64,000 nt of DNA from contig RPFO01000310.1 of the NCBI GenBank assembly GCA_009746045.1, forward strand, positions 3,788,661-3,852,660. The letters run 5' to 3'. This DNA comes from Mesostigma viride. Taxonomy: Eukaryota; Streptophyta; Mesostigmatophyceae; Mesostigmatales; Mesostigmataceae. The translations under genes were made by a program, and so were the position numbers. Shown here piece by piece: positions 12,283 to 22,170 of this stretch; the first letter of the stretch is position 1, and each line of letters starts with the position of its first letter. The notes under the pieces are model-generated. The model was given only the letters and a program-made list of their open reading frames with translations, was not told the DNA's origin and searched no databases.

Positions 12283-12677
12283 TTATATGGCGCCGAGGCA
12301 TGATGGGCCCTCACGGATCGACACGCTGGCCACACGGCTGAACGGCATGGTTACCGCGGGATGCTTCGTTCGACAGGCCCTGCCAGGTCGTTGAACGTCG
12401 GGTTTTCCACTGACATATAGGTCTTTAGAGTCTTTTTGTATCAGGGTATGCTTCGCATTTCGGACGAGATTAGGCAGCGTTCCATTTTCAGAGTAGGATA
12501 TGCTGCTCCCTGTGGGCAAGCCACCTCCCCCCAAGCGGAGGAGGCGTTTTGATGAGTAGTGTAGTTAGGATTTTCTAGATAGCTTAATTAGAGTTAGGAT
12601 AGTTCGATCACGCGGCTTCCTCCACCCCATCCACCATGGAATATGTGCTACTACATGACCTCCCCACGGAGGCATGT
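12283..12677 (+). mobile_element. L1-like 3' remnant (plus strand)
   Basis: This carries the same segment as 11820-12000 in the opposite orientation (cgcatttcggacgagattag, 12446-12465) and then a truncated gggcaagccacctcc tail. It ends with a hairpin copy (ACATGACCTCC paired with GGAGGCATGT, 12653-12677) and a TTAA-like run. Both the hairpin and the coding debris point to the L1-like family. Confidence 0.65.
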
Positions 12678-12946
12678 TATAATTTAATTTAATTTAATTT
12701 TTAATATGCTGCTCATGTCCGCAATGAGAACCTGTACCAGGGCATGCCATATATCACCATTGTCCAGGCTCATACGCCCGCCCCTGTGGGCAAGCCCCCT
12801 CCCCCCAAGCGGAAGGGGCGCTTTGCTGAGTAGAATAAGTAGGGTTTTCTAGATTAGATTAGCTTAGAGTTAGATTAGTTCGGTTTCGCGGCTTTGCCCC
12901 CCCCCTCCATCCATCCACGGGAATTAATTAATTAATTAATTAGACT

Positions 12947-12969
12947 CGTGCTCCCGTTGGGGAGTCACG
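12947..12969 (+). repeat. Hairpin tail copy (CGTG outer stem)
   Basis: This is identical to the unit at 6015-6037 and follows attaattaattaattag. It is a stem-loop with loop gttg. Confidence 0.75.
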
Positions 12970-12992
12970 GAGCATCCACGGGAATATGTGCT

Positions 12993-13017
12993 ACATGATC
13001 GCCCAACGGAGTCATGT
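12993..13017 (-). repeat. Hairpin tail copy (ACATGA outer stem, inverted loop)
   Basis: ACATGAtcgccc, loop aac, ggag, TCATGT. The outer stem is perfect and the inner stem has one mismatch. Confidence 0.65.
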
Positions 13018-13518
13018 CATGATTTAATTGAATTTTTAATACATCACCAGCACCATTAGGCAGCGGCGCTTGCAGCTAGTAGGGCACCTCGCTCGCATCA
13101 ACCAGGTAGACACCTCACGCCCCCCCCCCCGGCAGCAGGACTGCGACCAGCTCAGCCTGGCCGGCACCTCCTGACGTGGGCTGGGCCCCCTGACGTTAGA
13201 CGCCGCAAGGCCCGCACCTTCAAAGAACAGCTAGTCGAGGACATGGGGGGGCTAGGTCTCTCCGTGATTTGGAAGAAGATGATGGACAAGGCCAAGTGGG
13301 CCCGGCCAGGTCATAGAGGACAACGAGCCCCCCCCTGTGGGGAAGCGCCCGCGTGTGCAAATCTGTACATGGGAGTCACGCCAGTGCTTTATAGATAGAT
13401 GTTGTAGATAGTATAATGCTGTTAGATAGATGTCCTAGGTAGCTGATGTAGATAGCTTAGACCGGTAGGACTGTTTGCACCCACCCATCCATCCATCCAT
13501 CCATCGGGGTTAATGCTC

Positions 13519-13541
13519 CGTGACTCCCCAACGGGAGCACG
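13519..13541 (-). repeat. Hairpin tail copy, inverted
   Basis: This is the exact reverse complement of the unit at 13809-13831. It lies in the left arm of the large inverted repeat. Confidence 0.75.
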
Positions 13542-13808
13542 AGTCTAATTAATTAATTAATTAATTAGGCAGCGTAGGATAGCATAATTCGTAGGACATC
13601 TTTTGCGCTTTGCTGGGTAGAGTCCCATTCGGCGCACCAGTCAGGTAGACACCTCGACCTCGGTCTGGCCGGCCCCCAGCGGCTTGGCCAACCGAGGGCG
13701 GCATATCCTGACCTGGCCGCGGCCTGGCCCCAAGGACATTCCTAGAAAGATGGGTAAACCCATGCATGCTGGTGCATGGCCCGTATTAATTAATTAATTA
13801 ATTAGACT

Positions 13809-13831
13809 CGTGCTCCCGTTGGGGAGTCACG
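13809..13831 (+). repeat. Hairpin tail copy
   Basis: This is identical to the units at 6015 and 12947. It lies in the right arm of the large inverted repeat and follows a (TTAA)n run. Confidence 0.75.
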
Positions 13832-13929
13832 GAGCATTAACCCCGATGGATGGATGGATGGGTGCAAACATTCCTACCGGTCTAATCTATCTACATTGGC
13901 TACATACTACATCTACCTAACAGCATTCT

Positions 13930-14550
13930 AACTACAACATCTATCTAGGCAGCCGCACGCCCGTATACACAGCAGTTGCTGGCCGACCTAGTGGTCCCAG
14001 CCCAGTTTGATTGGACACCTCCCGCTCTCTTGCTTGGACTGCTATGCAGGACAGGAAGAGGTGGCAGATCGACATTTGTCCAGGCCCACACGCCAGGGCT
14101 CCCTGAGGGCAAGCCCCCCCCCTCCCGCCCCCCCCCGGAGAAAGGGGCGCTTTGCTGAGTAGAGTAACTACGATTTTTGTGGATTAGTTAGTTTTCGCGG
14201 CTCCGCTCACCCCCACCCATCAGCAATGGAATACATGCTACATGATCTCCCATGCAGAGGGCTGCTCTCTGCTAAGATGCCACGCTCTAGTTTCTGTATA
14301 GCCATGATGATCTTCCCCCTCACAGGCATGCTCCCCCCCTTACCCGGGCATAGCGTGATAGACCATGAGGGTGCGGGTGCCCTGGTGCACCTAGAGCAGG
14401 GGTAGCTTACATTCCCACCCTTGCATGAAGTAGCCTAGAATGTATTAAAAGCCATATGCCCCTTCTCAGGGCTATGTGCTACATCTACTCCCAACGGAGT
14501 GAGGTTGATAATTAATTAATTAATTAATGATCTCCCAACGGAGTCATGTT
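13930..14550 (+). mobile_element. L1-like 3' end, long form
   Basis: The stretch encodes LADLVVPAQFDW and a VQAHTPGLPEGKPPP tail with a stop near 14158. A long untranslated segment follows with ggtgccctggtgcacctaga and the catatgccccttctcagggc piece, and it finishes with a (TTAA)n run and a hairpin at 14527-14547. The segment 14225-14500 recurs inverted at 45964-46225. Confidence 0.7.
14527..14547 (-). repeat. Hairpin tail copy
   Basis: ATGA-tctccc, loop aac, ggag-TCAT forms a stem-loop directly after attaattaattaatg. Confidence 0.65.
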
Positions 14551-15876
14551 ATTATTTATTTTTAAATTTAACATGTATGGCGCGGGCCAACGCTGTGTAA
14601 TTAAGGACTAAGAGTGACCGTCTGAGAGGAAAAGCGCGGAGACAACGGAAGCCGCACGGATGTCTGTTGGATGAACACACCGAGGGGGCTAACCATATGG
14701 TGTATACACGACAAATGCTGATAAGATACAAACAGCCTCGAGCTACCATGGTCCGGATACTTCGGATTCCTGGCCTGCACTGGTTGCCTCAACGCTATGC
14801 TTTACGCTTCCACGGCCAACGTCTAGATCCAGACGGCATAGTGCACATGCATCCCTAGCGTGAGCATGCTTCAGATCACCAAACAGCCTCACAAGCCCGA
14901 CCACAACGAGCTGTAACAAAGTACCCTGACAGCATGGCACAAAACACTTAAATACAATTACAGTTCCACACATTTTCATGACTAATGAACAAACACCTTT
15001 CGAGTCATAATCCACACAGGGGTCACAGGAAGACAACAAGCCCCATTTCAAAAGTTGCACCAGGAAGAAACCATGGGCATCCAGAAGAACCATGATTTCA
15101 TTGGGGAACAAAACAAAATATCCTCCTACCCAACCCTCTATACAGGCATTGAGTTGCCACCACCACCACAACAGCGATGCAAACCCAAACAGAGCCCATC
15201 ACATGGCAACACCAGTAGAAGACCCCATAAAGGGCTTTCACAAACAAACAGCTGTCTCACTTAATAATCCCCAAAACTGAGAGAAGCAGACAAACATATG
15301 AAGCGTGCCCTTTCACACAAGCATGATAAACGCTTCGATAACACATCACACAAAAAACGAGAGAAAACATCACATTTGCCCCCAACCATCACTGAGCCAG
15401 GCACCCAAGATAGCGGTGAGACACACATTACGGAACACAACATAAATAGAACACGAATCTGCAAGCTCGTCTCAGGCAGACACTGGGCGATTAGTGAGTT
15501 AGATTGGCAACAGTGGCGATCACTACCCCATCCCGATGGCCCTCCAGCATCCGATTCCAGCACCTATGACGCTCCGCAAAAGAATTTCAAGAACTATGCG
15601 AGGGGGGCAGACTTGCACACCTTGACAACCACCTGTACTGAAGCTGAAAACCGAGCTTTGTATATTCCTTATGTAAGGACCCAAATGGGCTTAAATAATC
15701 TGATGGCGTTGCGCAGAGCGCGCCATTTTCCTGTAAAAATTTACAGCCGACCGTGATACGTCCCCAGGTAGTGTGGAAGAACGACACGGCTCATTCCTTC
15801 GCACCAAGCCGCACTCTGTTTCGTCCCGTACACTAGCAGAACATTATTCGGGTATTCATCATGTGCGAATGCAGCT
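14551..15876. other. Region downstream of the eL31 gene
   Basis: No gene was recognised with confidence. It includes a diverged inverted copy of the short interspersed repeat at 14742-14791 and the 3' flank of the eL31 gene, which is read leftwards. A 152-codon open frame (15298-15756, plus) begins MKRALSHKHDKRF, has no family features and is probably chance sequence opposite the eL31 3' flank. Confidence 0.5.
14742..14791 (-). repeat. Diverged copy of short interspersed repeat
   Basis: The reverse complement keeps the accagtgcaggccaggaatcc core and the tccggaccatggtagctcga part of the family. Confidence 0.6.
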
Positions 15877-16424
15877 TTACTCCTCATCGACAATCTTCGT
15901 GCCAAGGTTAGAGAAGCCATCGGTAACCTCGACGTACGTCACGTAAGAGTAAAGCTCCTCCTTGGCATCCTCGTCCTCATTGCGCTTGCGGGCAATGGAC
16001 ACACGAATCCTCTTCGGAACATTCCTGATGCCCCTGGCCCACACTTCCTTATTCAGCTTCACGTCAAGACGCACATCCTTCGTGCCCATGGCCTTCTGTG
16101 CAAAGAGCTTGATCTCCTTCACAGCCCTAGGAGCACGCTTCTTGAAGCTCCTGTTGCCGTTAAGAAAAAAAAGCACGGAAACGCCGAGTAATAACAAATA
16201 AATTACTATGCGACATAAGAAAAAAATACAAGCTGCAAATGAATATAATCGCAAATCCCCGCCCGCGTGCAGACCTCGGCCATGCCACTACCTTAGCCAT
16301 CAGAATTCGGCAAATCCTGAGAAACAGCGAGAAGCGAGACTTACACTCCATGCAGCCTTTTGTGCATGTTAATCGTGTACTCCCGGGTCACCAAGTCATT
16401 ACGGGTCTTGCCATCCCTGCCCAT
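15877..16424 (-). CDS. RPL31: Ribosomal protein eL31 (RPL31)
   Basis: Component of the cytosolic 60S ribosomal subunit near the peptide exit tunnel. There are two exons on the minus strand: 16424-16345, starting with ATG and encoding [10 protein letters not shown] and then [17 protein letters not shown]; and 16150-15877, encoding [17 protein letters not shown], then the [14 protein letters not shown] core and RKRNEDEDA, ending GTKIVDEE and TAA. The intron (16344-16151) has gtaagt at the donor and cag at the acceptor, and phase is kept (GT plus G gives Val). The product is 117 residues, within the family's usual 113-125. The start is taken at the ATG 11 codons before the VTREYT motif. A further upstream exon supplying a few basic residues cannot be excluded. 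Confidence 0.96.
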
Positions 16425-17032
16425 GGTTGCTGGACACACCACCCGCCGCTTGCTAGCCTTGGTGTGGGGGAAGAGAGGGCATGTCCGCACGGGTGCGTTC
16501 GTTCTTAGGGGCGGCGGGCCGGTCGCCTGCGAAGGTCGCACGCTCATCGAGCATCGTGCACCCAGCACCATCCCCCCGCACGGAGGTCGATTTGGCACCG
16601 AGGTCAGCGCTCCCTGATAACCCAGGGTGGTACGGTTTTCGACTTCCCATCCAATATTCGACGCTTTTAAGTTGTCAGGGTCTGAGTGCAAAGCGGGCAT
16701 TACAGTGTACAATACTGTACTGTACAGTAGCACTGGCGCTGGTGCCAAAGGCTTGCAGCGTGCATGCGGCATTTCGGTGACGCTGATGTAATGTGTACTG
16801 GCATTCCAACCGAACGGAAAAGCACAACAGATTGGCGTTTACTTAATTTCATGGTTTCATGCTAGTCGTATCACAACGCATCCTACAGATTCTCTGTTCA
16901 GTCTGTTGCCCTTGGGCGGCGTGGGACACCACCACCACCACCACCACAACGAACTGGCCCTCGGCCGTTTCCAAATCTCTGCTGCCCATGCTTGGCCCAT
17001 GTGCGGCGTGGAGTTTTTCCAGGTAAATAGGT
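16425..17032. other. 5' flank of the eL31 gene
   Basis: This stretch should hold the eL31 promoter and any 5' non-coding exon. A palindrome-rich piece at 16712-16731 (gtacaatactgtactgtaca) is the only notable feature. No gene was recognised. A short CAC run lies at 16928-16949. Confidence 0.45.
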
Positions 17033-17440
17033 GTAAGGTAATCCACCCGGCTAAGGGCCACACCCGCTAAGGGCCACCCCTGGACCCCCCCCCCCCCCCC
17101 CCCCCCCCCCAGCATTTTGCGCAATTTGGTTTGAAATGACCAGAATATTTAACAACAGGTGCATGGCGGCGTAGCTGCAAGGGAAGGGCCAGCGGTTGCC
17201 TCCAGGCCATGCCGTAATTCCAGCTGCTTGTTGTCGGTCGTTGCTTCGTATGTATCCAGTCGGTACTTGCATCGTATGGATTGAGCAACGATCGTTGCAC
17301 AAGGTTACGTGCTCCGCATAGAGCTCGACAGACGACAAGCAGCTTGTTCACTGTTCCATATGAACCGGCGTTCATTCCCTATGACGACCATAAGCCGTCG
17401 AGTCGTGACAACGGATGTCACCCTGAAGGGGTTGGCGTAT

Positions 17441-17560
17441 TATCAAGGAGACAACCAGCGCAGGTCAGAAATCGGGAGAATCCGGACCATGGTAGCTCGA
17501 GCCTGCCGTTATCTTGTCCGCGTGTTCGTGGCTTGCGTGTAGAGCGACTAGATGACCTAG
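17441..17560 (+). repeat. Short interspersed repeat, copy 1 of a close pair
   Basis: This shares tatcaaggagacaaccagcg, the gaaatcgggagaatccggac part, gtagctcgagcctgccgtta and gtgtagagcgactagatg with 17868-18048. It lacks the roughly 70-bp insert found in copy 2. Confidence 0.85.
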
Positions 17561-17867
17561 ACGGAGTATTATGATAGTAATGATCACGGGTGCCAATAGA
17601 GGTTGCTGCTGGCTGGTCCGAGTTGGAGCTAGACTGAAACCCTCGCGACAAAAATGTTATCGCTGTTTCGGTAAACGGCGACAAAGCGGAATTACGGAAG
17701 TTTGCTGGACAGTGCTTTCTTTTCCCGTTGCGTCACTGAAAAGGTAAACGGTCTTGCGATGTCAAAACAGCAGCAAGTAGCAGTCGCTGTGTTTAATTGC
17801 AATGTGGTAGTTTGATTTAACGCATATACTGCCTGAAGCTTTTCAAGGCTTGCTGGGATGTTGCCCA

Positions 17868-18048
17868 TATCAAGGAGACAACCAGCGCAGGCCAGAAATC
17901 GGGAGAATCCGGACCATGGTAGCTCGAGCCTGCCGTTATCTTGTCCGCGTGTTCGAGTCGTTCAGGATGATGAAGATGAATGGTGATGGAAATGTGTATC
18001 CTTGTGCATTGAAATTATGGCTGGCTTACGTGTAGAGCGACTAGATGC
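17868..18048 (+). repeat. Short interspersed repeat, copy 2 with insert
   Basis: This is nearly identical to 17441-17560 over both flanks. A stretch at about 17955-18025 interrupts it, so it marks either an insertion here or a deletion in copy 1. Confidence 0.85.
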
Positions 18049-18140
18049 CCATATTCTGATCAGACACTCCGCAAAGGTGAAAACTATTTGCGTTCAGTGC
18101 CGGGCCGCGGAAAACGCGGAAAAACGCGATCTGCAAATGA

Positions 18141-18205
18141 ATCCGACCGGAATCGAACTGGGGACCTCTCGCACCAATTTTGCTGACTATAGGACGGACG
18201 TCTCC
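18141..18205 (-). repeat. tRNA-Pro-like relic (tRNA or SINE fragment)
   Basis: On the minus strand, ttggtgcgagaggtcccc then agttcgattcc resembles the anticodon-to-T-arm part of a plant tRNA-Pro, with a good B-box (gttcgattc). The T stem is poor, the anticodon loop has lost a base and no full cloverleaf forms. It is a decayed tRNA gene or a tRNA-derived SINE. Confidence 0.35.
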
Positions 18206-18956
18206 GGTTACCCGATGCCCATATGTTTCTAACGCTATAACTCTTGTCCAAGTGATGAAGACTGGCTTGGAAACTTGAGCTCGTCATGTTTACATTGTTA
18301 TTGTGTTACAATACGTGCCTCTTTTCAGAATATGTTTCATATGTAATGCGAGGCTTCAGCATCATGGTTTAGCACCGTGGTGGCAGCCAAGCCTCTAATG
18401 ACAATCTTGGACCTCACCTTGGCCTACGCAAATATTTGCTTCTTGTTTCACTCTTTGGACTGAGCTAGCTTTACACCTGCTATTTGGCCTGCACCATCGT
18501 CCCTGGCTGCCAGTTACATTTTGTGCCCCCCCCCCCCCTGGCAGGCTGCAGGGTCTAGGATAGCGAGGGTGTAACGTAGACATGACATGTTGTGGGCACC
18601 CTCAGTGCATTTTCAGGACCAGCCATGACCTGGCCATGCCTTCTTTCTTAGCACATTGAACATGACTTGTCAGAGTGCTTTTTGGTCACTCGTGTAACGA
18701 CCCCCCTACATTCATAAATCGTAAACAATTATATAATGAGCATATTTCATGGATGTAAAGCATTTCAACTCTTGAGCATATCATAAAAGTTAATGGTTCC
18801 ATACCGTACCCATGGATGTGTTGACGTGTGTGAGTTATTACAAATGGTATCCATCTTTAAAATGTCCTCATTTGAGGACATTTTCTTGCAGTGATTAGAC
18901 ATCAAGGTTCTAGATACTTTGCCCTTGCACTTGCCCTTGCCCACACTCAATCCTGC

Positions 18957-19515
18957 TCACACGCACACGCACACGCACACGCACACGCACACGCACACGC
19001 ACACGCACACGCACACGCACACGCACACGCACACGCACACGCACACGCACACGCACACGCACACGCACACGCACACGCACACGCACACGCACACGCACAC
19101 GCACACGCACACGCACACGCACACGCACACGCACACGCACACGCACACGCACACGCACACGCACACGCACACGCACACGCACACGCACACGCACACGCAC
19201 ACGCACACGCACACGCACACGCACACGCACACGCACACGCACACGCACACGCACACGCACACGCACACGCACACGCACACGCACACGCACACGCACACGC
19301 ACACGCACACGCACACGCACACGCACACGCACACGCACACGCACACGCACACGCACACGCACACGCACACGCACACGCACACGCACACGCACACGCACAC
19401 GCACACGCACACGCACACGCACACGCACACGCACACGCACACGCACACGCACACGCACACGCACACGCACACGCACACGCACACGCACACGCACACGCAC
19501 ACGCACACGCACACG
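18957..19515. repeat. (CACACG)n hexanucleotide array, about 93 copies
   Basis: 559 bp of pure CACACG repeat without visible interruptions. The complete purity suggests recent expansion. Confidence 0.97.
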
Positions 19516-19689
19516 ACCACGACCATGGAAGTAACTAATGTCTAACTAAATTAGTTGTTTCACAACTACAATAGAATAGTTGTCGATCTCACTTCATATG
19601 TCTTAATGGATCTATGATTCCATGTTGTTGCTTGATATGGCAAGTAACACAACAATCGAACACTTTTGACACACCCACACACCTTGGCA

Positions 19690-19935
19690 CAATTCAGGGT
19701 GGCCCTATGTGGTCGCTTGATGTGCCATAATAAGTTAGACTAGTTCACGGCAAATCACGGCTCATCAATCACACAACCATGCCAAGACTTTATTGAAAAC
19801 TTGAATACGATTCAGGTGGCCCTATGTGGTCGCTTGATGTGCCATAATAAGTTAGACTACTTCATGGCAAATCACGGCTCATCAATCACACAACCATGCA
19901 AAGACTTTATTGAAAACTTGAACACAATTCAGGTG
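19690..19935 (-). repeat. Tandem duplication (about 120 bp) carrying stop codon, AATAAA and 3' flank
   Basis: 19690-19814 and 19811-19935 are near-identical units. On the minus strand each starts ggccacctgaat, includes TGA and continues with caataaagtctt and a catggttgtgtgattgatga piece. The unit therefore includes the end of the neighbouring minus-strand coding frame and its polyadenylation signal, giving two tandem AATAAA sites. Confidence 0.85.
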
Positions 19936-20215
19936 GCCAGCTGTCGCAGCTGCTTCCAAGCATCGATGGTAGCGTGCTCTTTCTTAAACAGTTTTTGATA
20001 GTCGTTCCAGCTGCATTCCCGCAATTTCTCCTCTGGAACAACCTCGAGAAGGAACCCGCCGGTGATACAATTCTACAGTCGGTTGCCTTGGGAGCGTTGC
20101 CCTCGGCGTCTTTCATTGTGACGATGACGAGGGCTTTAAAGTGCCTGTAGTCAACTAAGCCAGCATCCAGCATCCTCTGGGAGAATGCTGGATGCCCGGA
20201 CGTGTCTTCTGCCAT
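19929..20215 (-). pseudogene. Unidentified small gene, C-terminal part, frameshifted
   Basis: No family was recognised. On the minus strand the frame from 20215 gives MAEDTSGHPAFSQRMLDAGL and then HFKALVIVTMKDAEGNAPKA. Near 20085-20065 the sensible reading moves to another frame, giving FLLEVVPEEKLRECSWNDYQ and then KEHATIDAWKQLRQLAT, ending in TGA at 19931-19929. An AATAAA signal follows about 20 bases later. One base change in length joins the two halves, so this is a frameshifted copy or a sequence error. Its charged, globular composition looks like real protein. It lies inside the block with 29-bp inverted ends and could be captured cargo. Confidence 0.5.
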
Positions 20216-20614
20216 CCCCTCGCGAAGTCTGTCACTCAGCTATTCTGCGTCTTCAGTTCAGGGTTCTCAGCCGTCAATGGAAGCAGCTAGCAAACTGGAA
20301 GCCCACCATGTGTTAGGCGCTGCATGCTGAGCAGAATAATTTAATAAACCGCTAGCCATGTAACCAAGGCCTTTCCCCGCTTTCCCCTGCTTTTTCCTGC
20401 TAAAAAACAGGGGTGGCCCTTAACCCGACTTTGCCTCCCCCCCCCCCCCCCCCCCCCCCCCCAAAACGTGCCAAAACGGTCCCAACAAGAATTTTACCAT
20501 GCGAAGTCGATGTCGCTGATTCCAAATCCGTGCTCAGAATGACAATCTGCCCAGTCCTGCGAACGCCAGGAGTTTTGCAATTAAGGTGGCCCTTAGCCGG
20601 GTGGATTACCTTAC

Positions 20615-21148
20615 GTTTATTCCAAATATAGCCAGTAATTAATCCCTGCTAAGCCTAGGGTGTCAAGATGTCAGTGGCTAAAACGGAGCCTTACTAGACC
20701 ACGGAAGCCACTGGACTTCTAATGGGTTGTCATTGGGCATGTGGGTAAAGATCCTGTTTTTGCCCATGAGGTCATGAAAGATCTAGTGGGCTGGGCTTAT
20801 CCTGGTCCGCGGCGTGGAGTTTTCGGGGAAATGGGTATATTTTATTAGCCAATTATGGACCAAAGAGGTGAGAGGGGAAATGAGTATCAGCGAATCCTAA
20901 TGAAGGTGGGCACACACACGTGTGGCGGTGACAGGTGAAAGGCTAATAGGGCGCGTTATTAGACCAGGGAAGCCATTGGACCTGAGTAATGTCGCCATGA
21001 GGCATACTGGTGAATACCTGATTACGGCCCAGTAGATCATGAAAAAGCTGGAGCTCCGCGGCGTGGAGTTGAGTTGAGTTGAGTTGAGTTGAGTTGAGTA
21101 ACTTGAGTTTAGGGTGAGGTATTCCCGCGCCGTGGGCAACACCAAGTC

Positions 21149-21180
<32 letters not shown>

Positions 21181-22170
21181 CCACCAGCGTGGACGCTTCG
21201 TCCCGAGTAGGTAGATGCACGGAATCAGGAATGTTATAGATATGCCCTGGATATGCACGCAAAAGCGTTGCGTATGGACGTATGCCCAGATAGCGTATAT
21301 ATAATAATGAAAATATTTAAATATGAAAAATTTAAATACGCAGTCCACCTAGTCATGAGTCTAGGACTGATGTTAAAAACAAAACAACTTTAAAACATCA
21401 GGAGTGGTTGCCTGTTACAGTTGTCGTGATGGCGTTCATGGCAAAACCAACCTTTGGATATGTAAACACCGACTTTTTAAAATACAAGACAGGCGAGACG
21501 TCGCAGTTGCGCATTTCCGCTTTAGTCCCCTACTTCGCGACAAAAAAAGTCACTGTCACAACTGCTTGCCAAGGTGGCGACAAGGTATACTTGTGTCCTG
21601 AGCCCCGTGGGTCATCTTCCGCTACAGATCATGAAGGTTTCCGAGATGTTCGTGTAGCGTGTTAGTAGGACCTTGCAGCCTGGAGCGGAGTCAGATTGCA
21701 CCTTCACTCTTGTAAAGAGCATTCCGAACCATCATGGCCTTGCGGATTGAATTACCAGAATATTCCAGTATGGCTGTCAGCACTTACTACAGCGATCGGC
21801 CTTCTATCCAAAAGAAATTTGTGGATAGCATTGGATAGAAGTTGCTGGCTATATCGACGATCATTTAGTAGCACTTGTTTCCTGCACTCACCAGCCGTCG
21901 TGTAGCTGATTGTCCAAGCATAAACAATCGCGTTTTGATTCGCTGTGGAAGATAGGTGGGCGACGTAGCCATTGGCTCCTCGCCATGGCGTAGTTTCTAG
22001 CCTGCTGGGAGCTTCACGAGCACAGCCGTTACGGCCTTGCGGCCCGCGTCCTGCCAGAGCTCCTTGGCAGTGTCGGAGATTGCACACACGCGGGAGCTCG
22101 TCAATCTGTCACAGGCAGTGGACGCCCTAGTGGCATATGTTTATACCCTGGGAGGCACCTGGCGCACCGG
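20615..22170. other. Repeat-bearing spacer upstream of FANCL
   Basis: Two diverged copies of one unit lie at 20690-20835 and 20958-21076. Both contain ggaagcca.tgga and end in gcggcgtggag, a motif also at 17003. A (GAGTT)7 run lies at 21066-21100 and a (CAA)n run at about 21147-21182. An open frame at 21429-21665 (MAFMAKPTFGYVNTDFLKYK and onward) has no recognised family. The FANCL promoter should lie near the right end. Confidence 0.5.

Larger units (their letters stand above)
12690..13017 (+). mobile_element. L1-like 3' end with PVGKPPPPKRKGRFAE tail
   Basis: The plus strand encodes the terminal tail PVGKPPPPKRKGRFAE ending in TAG at about 12833. A conserved untranslated segment (ttagattagttcggtttcgc) and a ccatccatcc run follow, then a (TTAA)n run and two adjacent hairpins at 12947-12969 and 12993-13017. 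Further copies of this tail occur at 14025-14230 and 46916-47120. Confidence 0.75.
13481..13862. repeat. Large inverted repeat around a 230-bp L1-like fragment
   Basis: 13481-13560 and 13787-13862 are inverted copies of one unit: hairpin, (TTAA)n run, and a gcacccatccatcc run with its reverse. Between them, 13561-13786 is a piece of the same L1-like 3' region seen at 11690-11830 in the opposite orientation. As single strands the two arms would pair over roughly 80 bases. Confidence 0.8.
17033..20614. mobile_element. 3.6-kb block bounded by exact 29-bp inverted repeats
   Basis: 17033-17061 (gtaaggtaatccacccggct, then aagggccac) recurs exactly inverted at 20586-20614. Just inside each end is a long poly-C run (about 17086-17110 and 20439-20462) and a second, weaker ggtggccctta-type copy. 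Enclosed are two short interspersed repeats, a tRNA-like relic, a CACACG array and a broken gene on the minus strand. No transposase was recognised, so this may be a non-autonomous DNA transposon or two oppositely oriented repeats. Confidence 0.5.

Noticed and set aside
15298-15756. A 152-codon plus-strand frame near the eL31 gene
   Set aside because: No family features, composition like non-coding sequence, and it lies opposite the eL31 3' flank. Kept only as a note.
18141-18205. A functional tRNA gene
   Set aside because: The B-box is good, but the T stem and anticodon loop are broken and the length is short, so it was called a relic only.
18891-19545. Long open frames on both strands (His-Ala, Thr-His, Arg-Val repeats)
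   Set aside because: They are read-through of a pure CACACG array; all frames of a 6-bp repeat without stops stay open.
20586-20614. LTR retrotransposon ends for the 17.0-20.6 kb block
   Set aside because: The terminal copies are inverted, not direct, and no gag, RT or integrase sequence lies between them.
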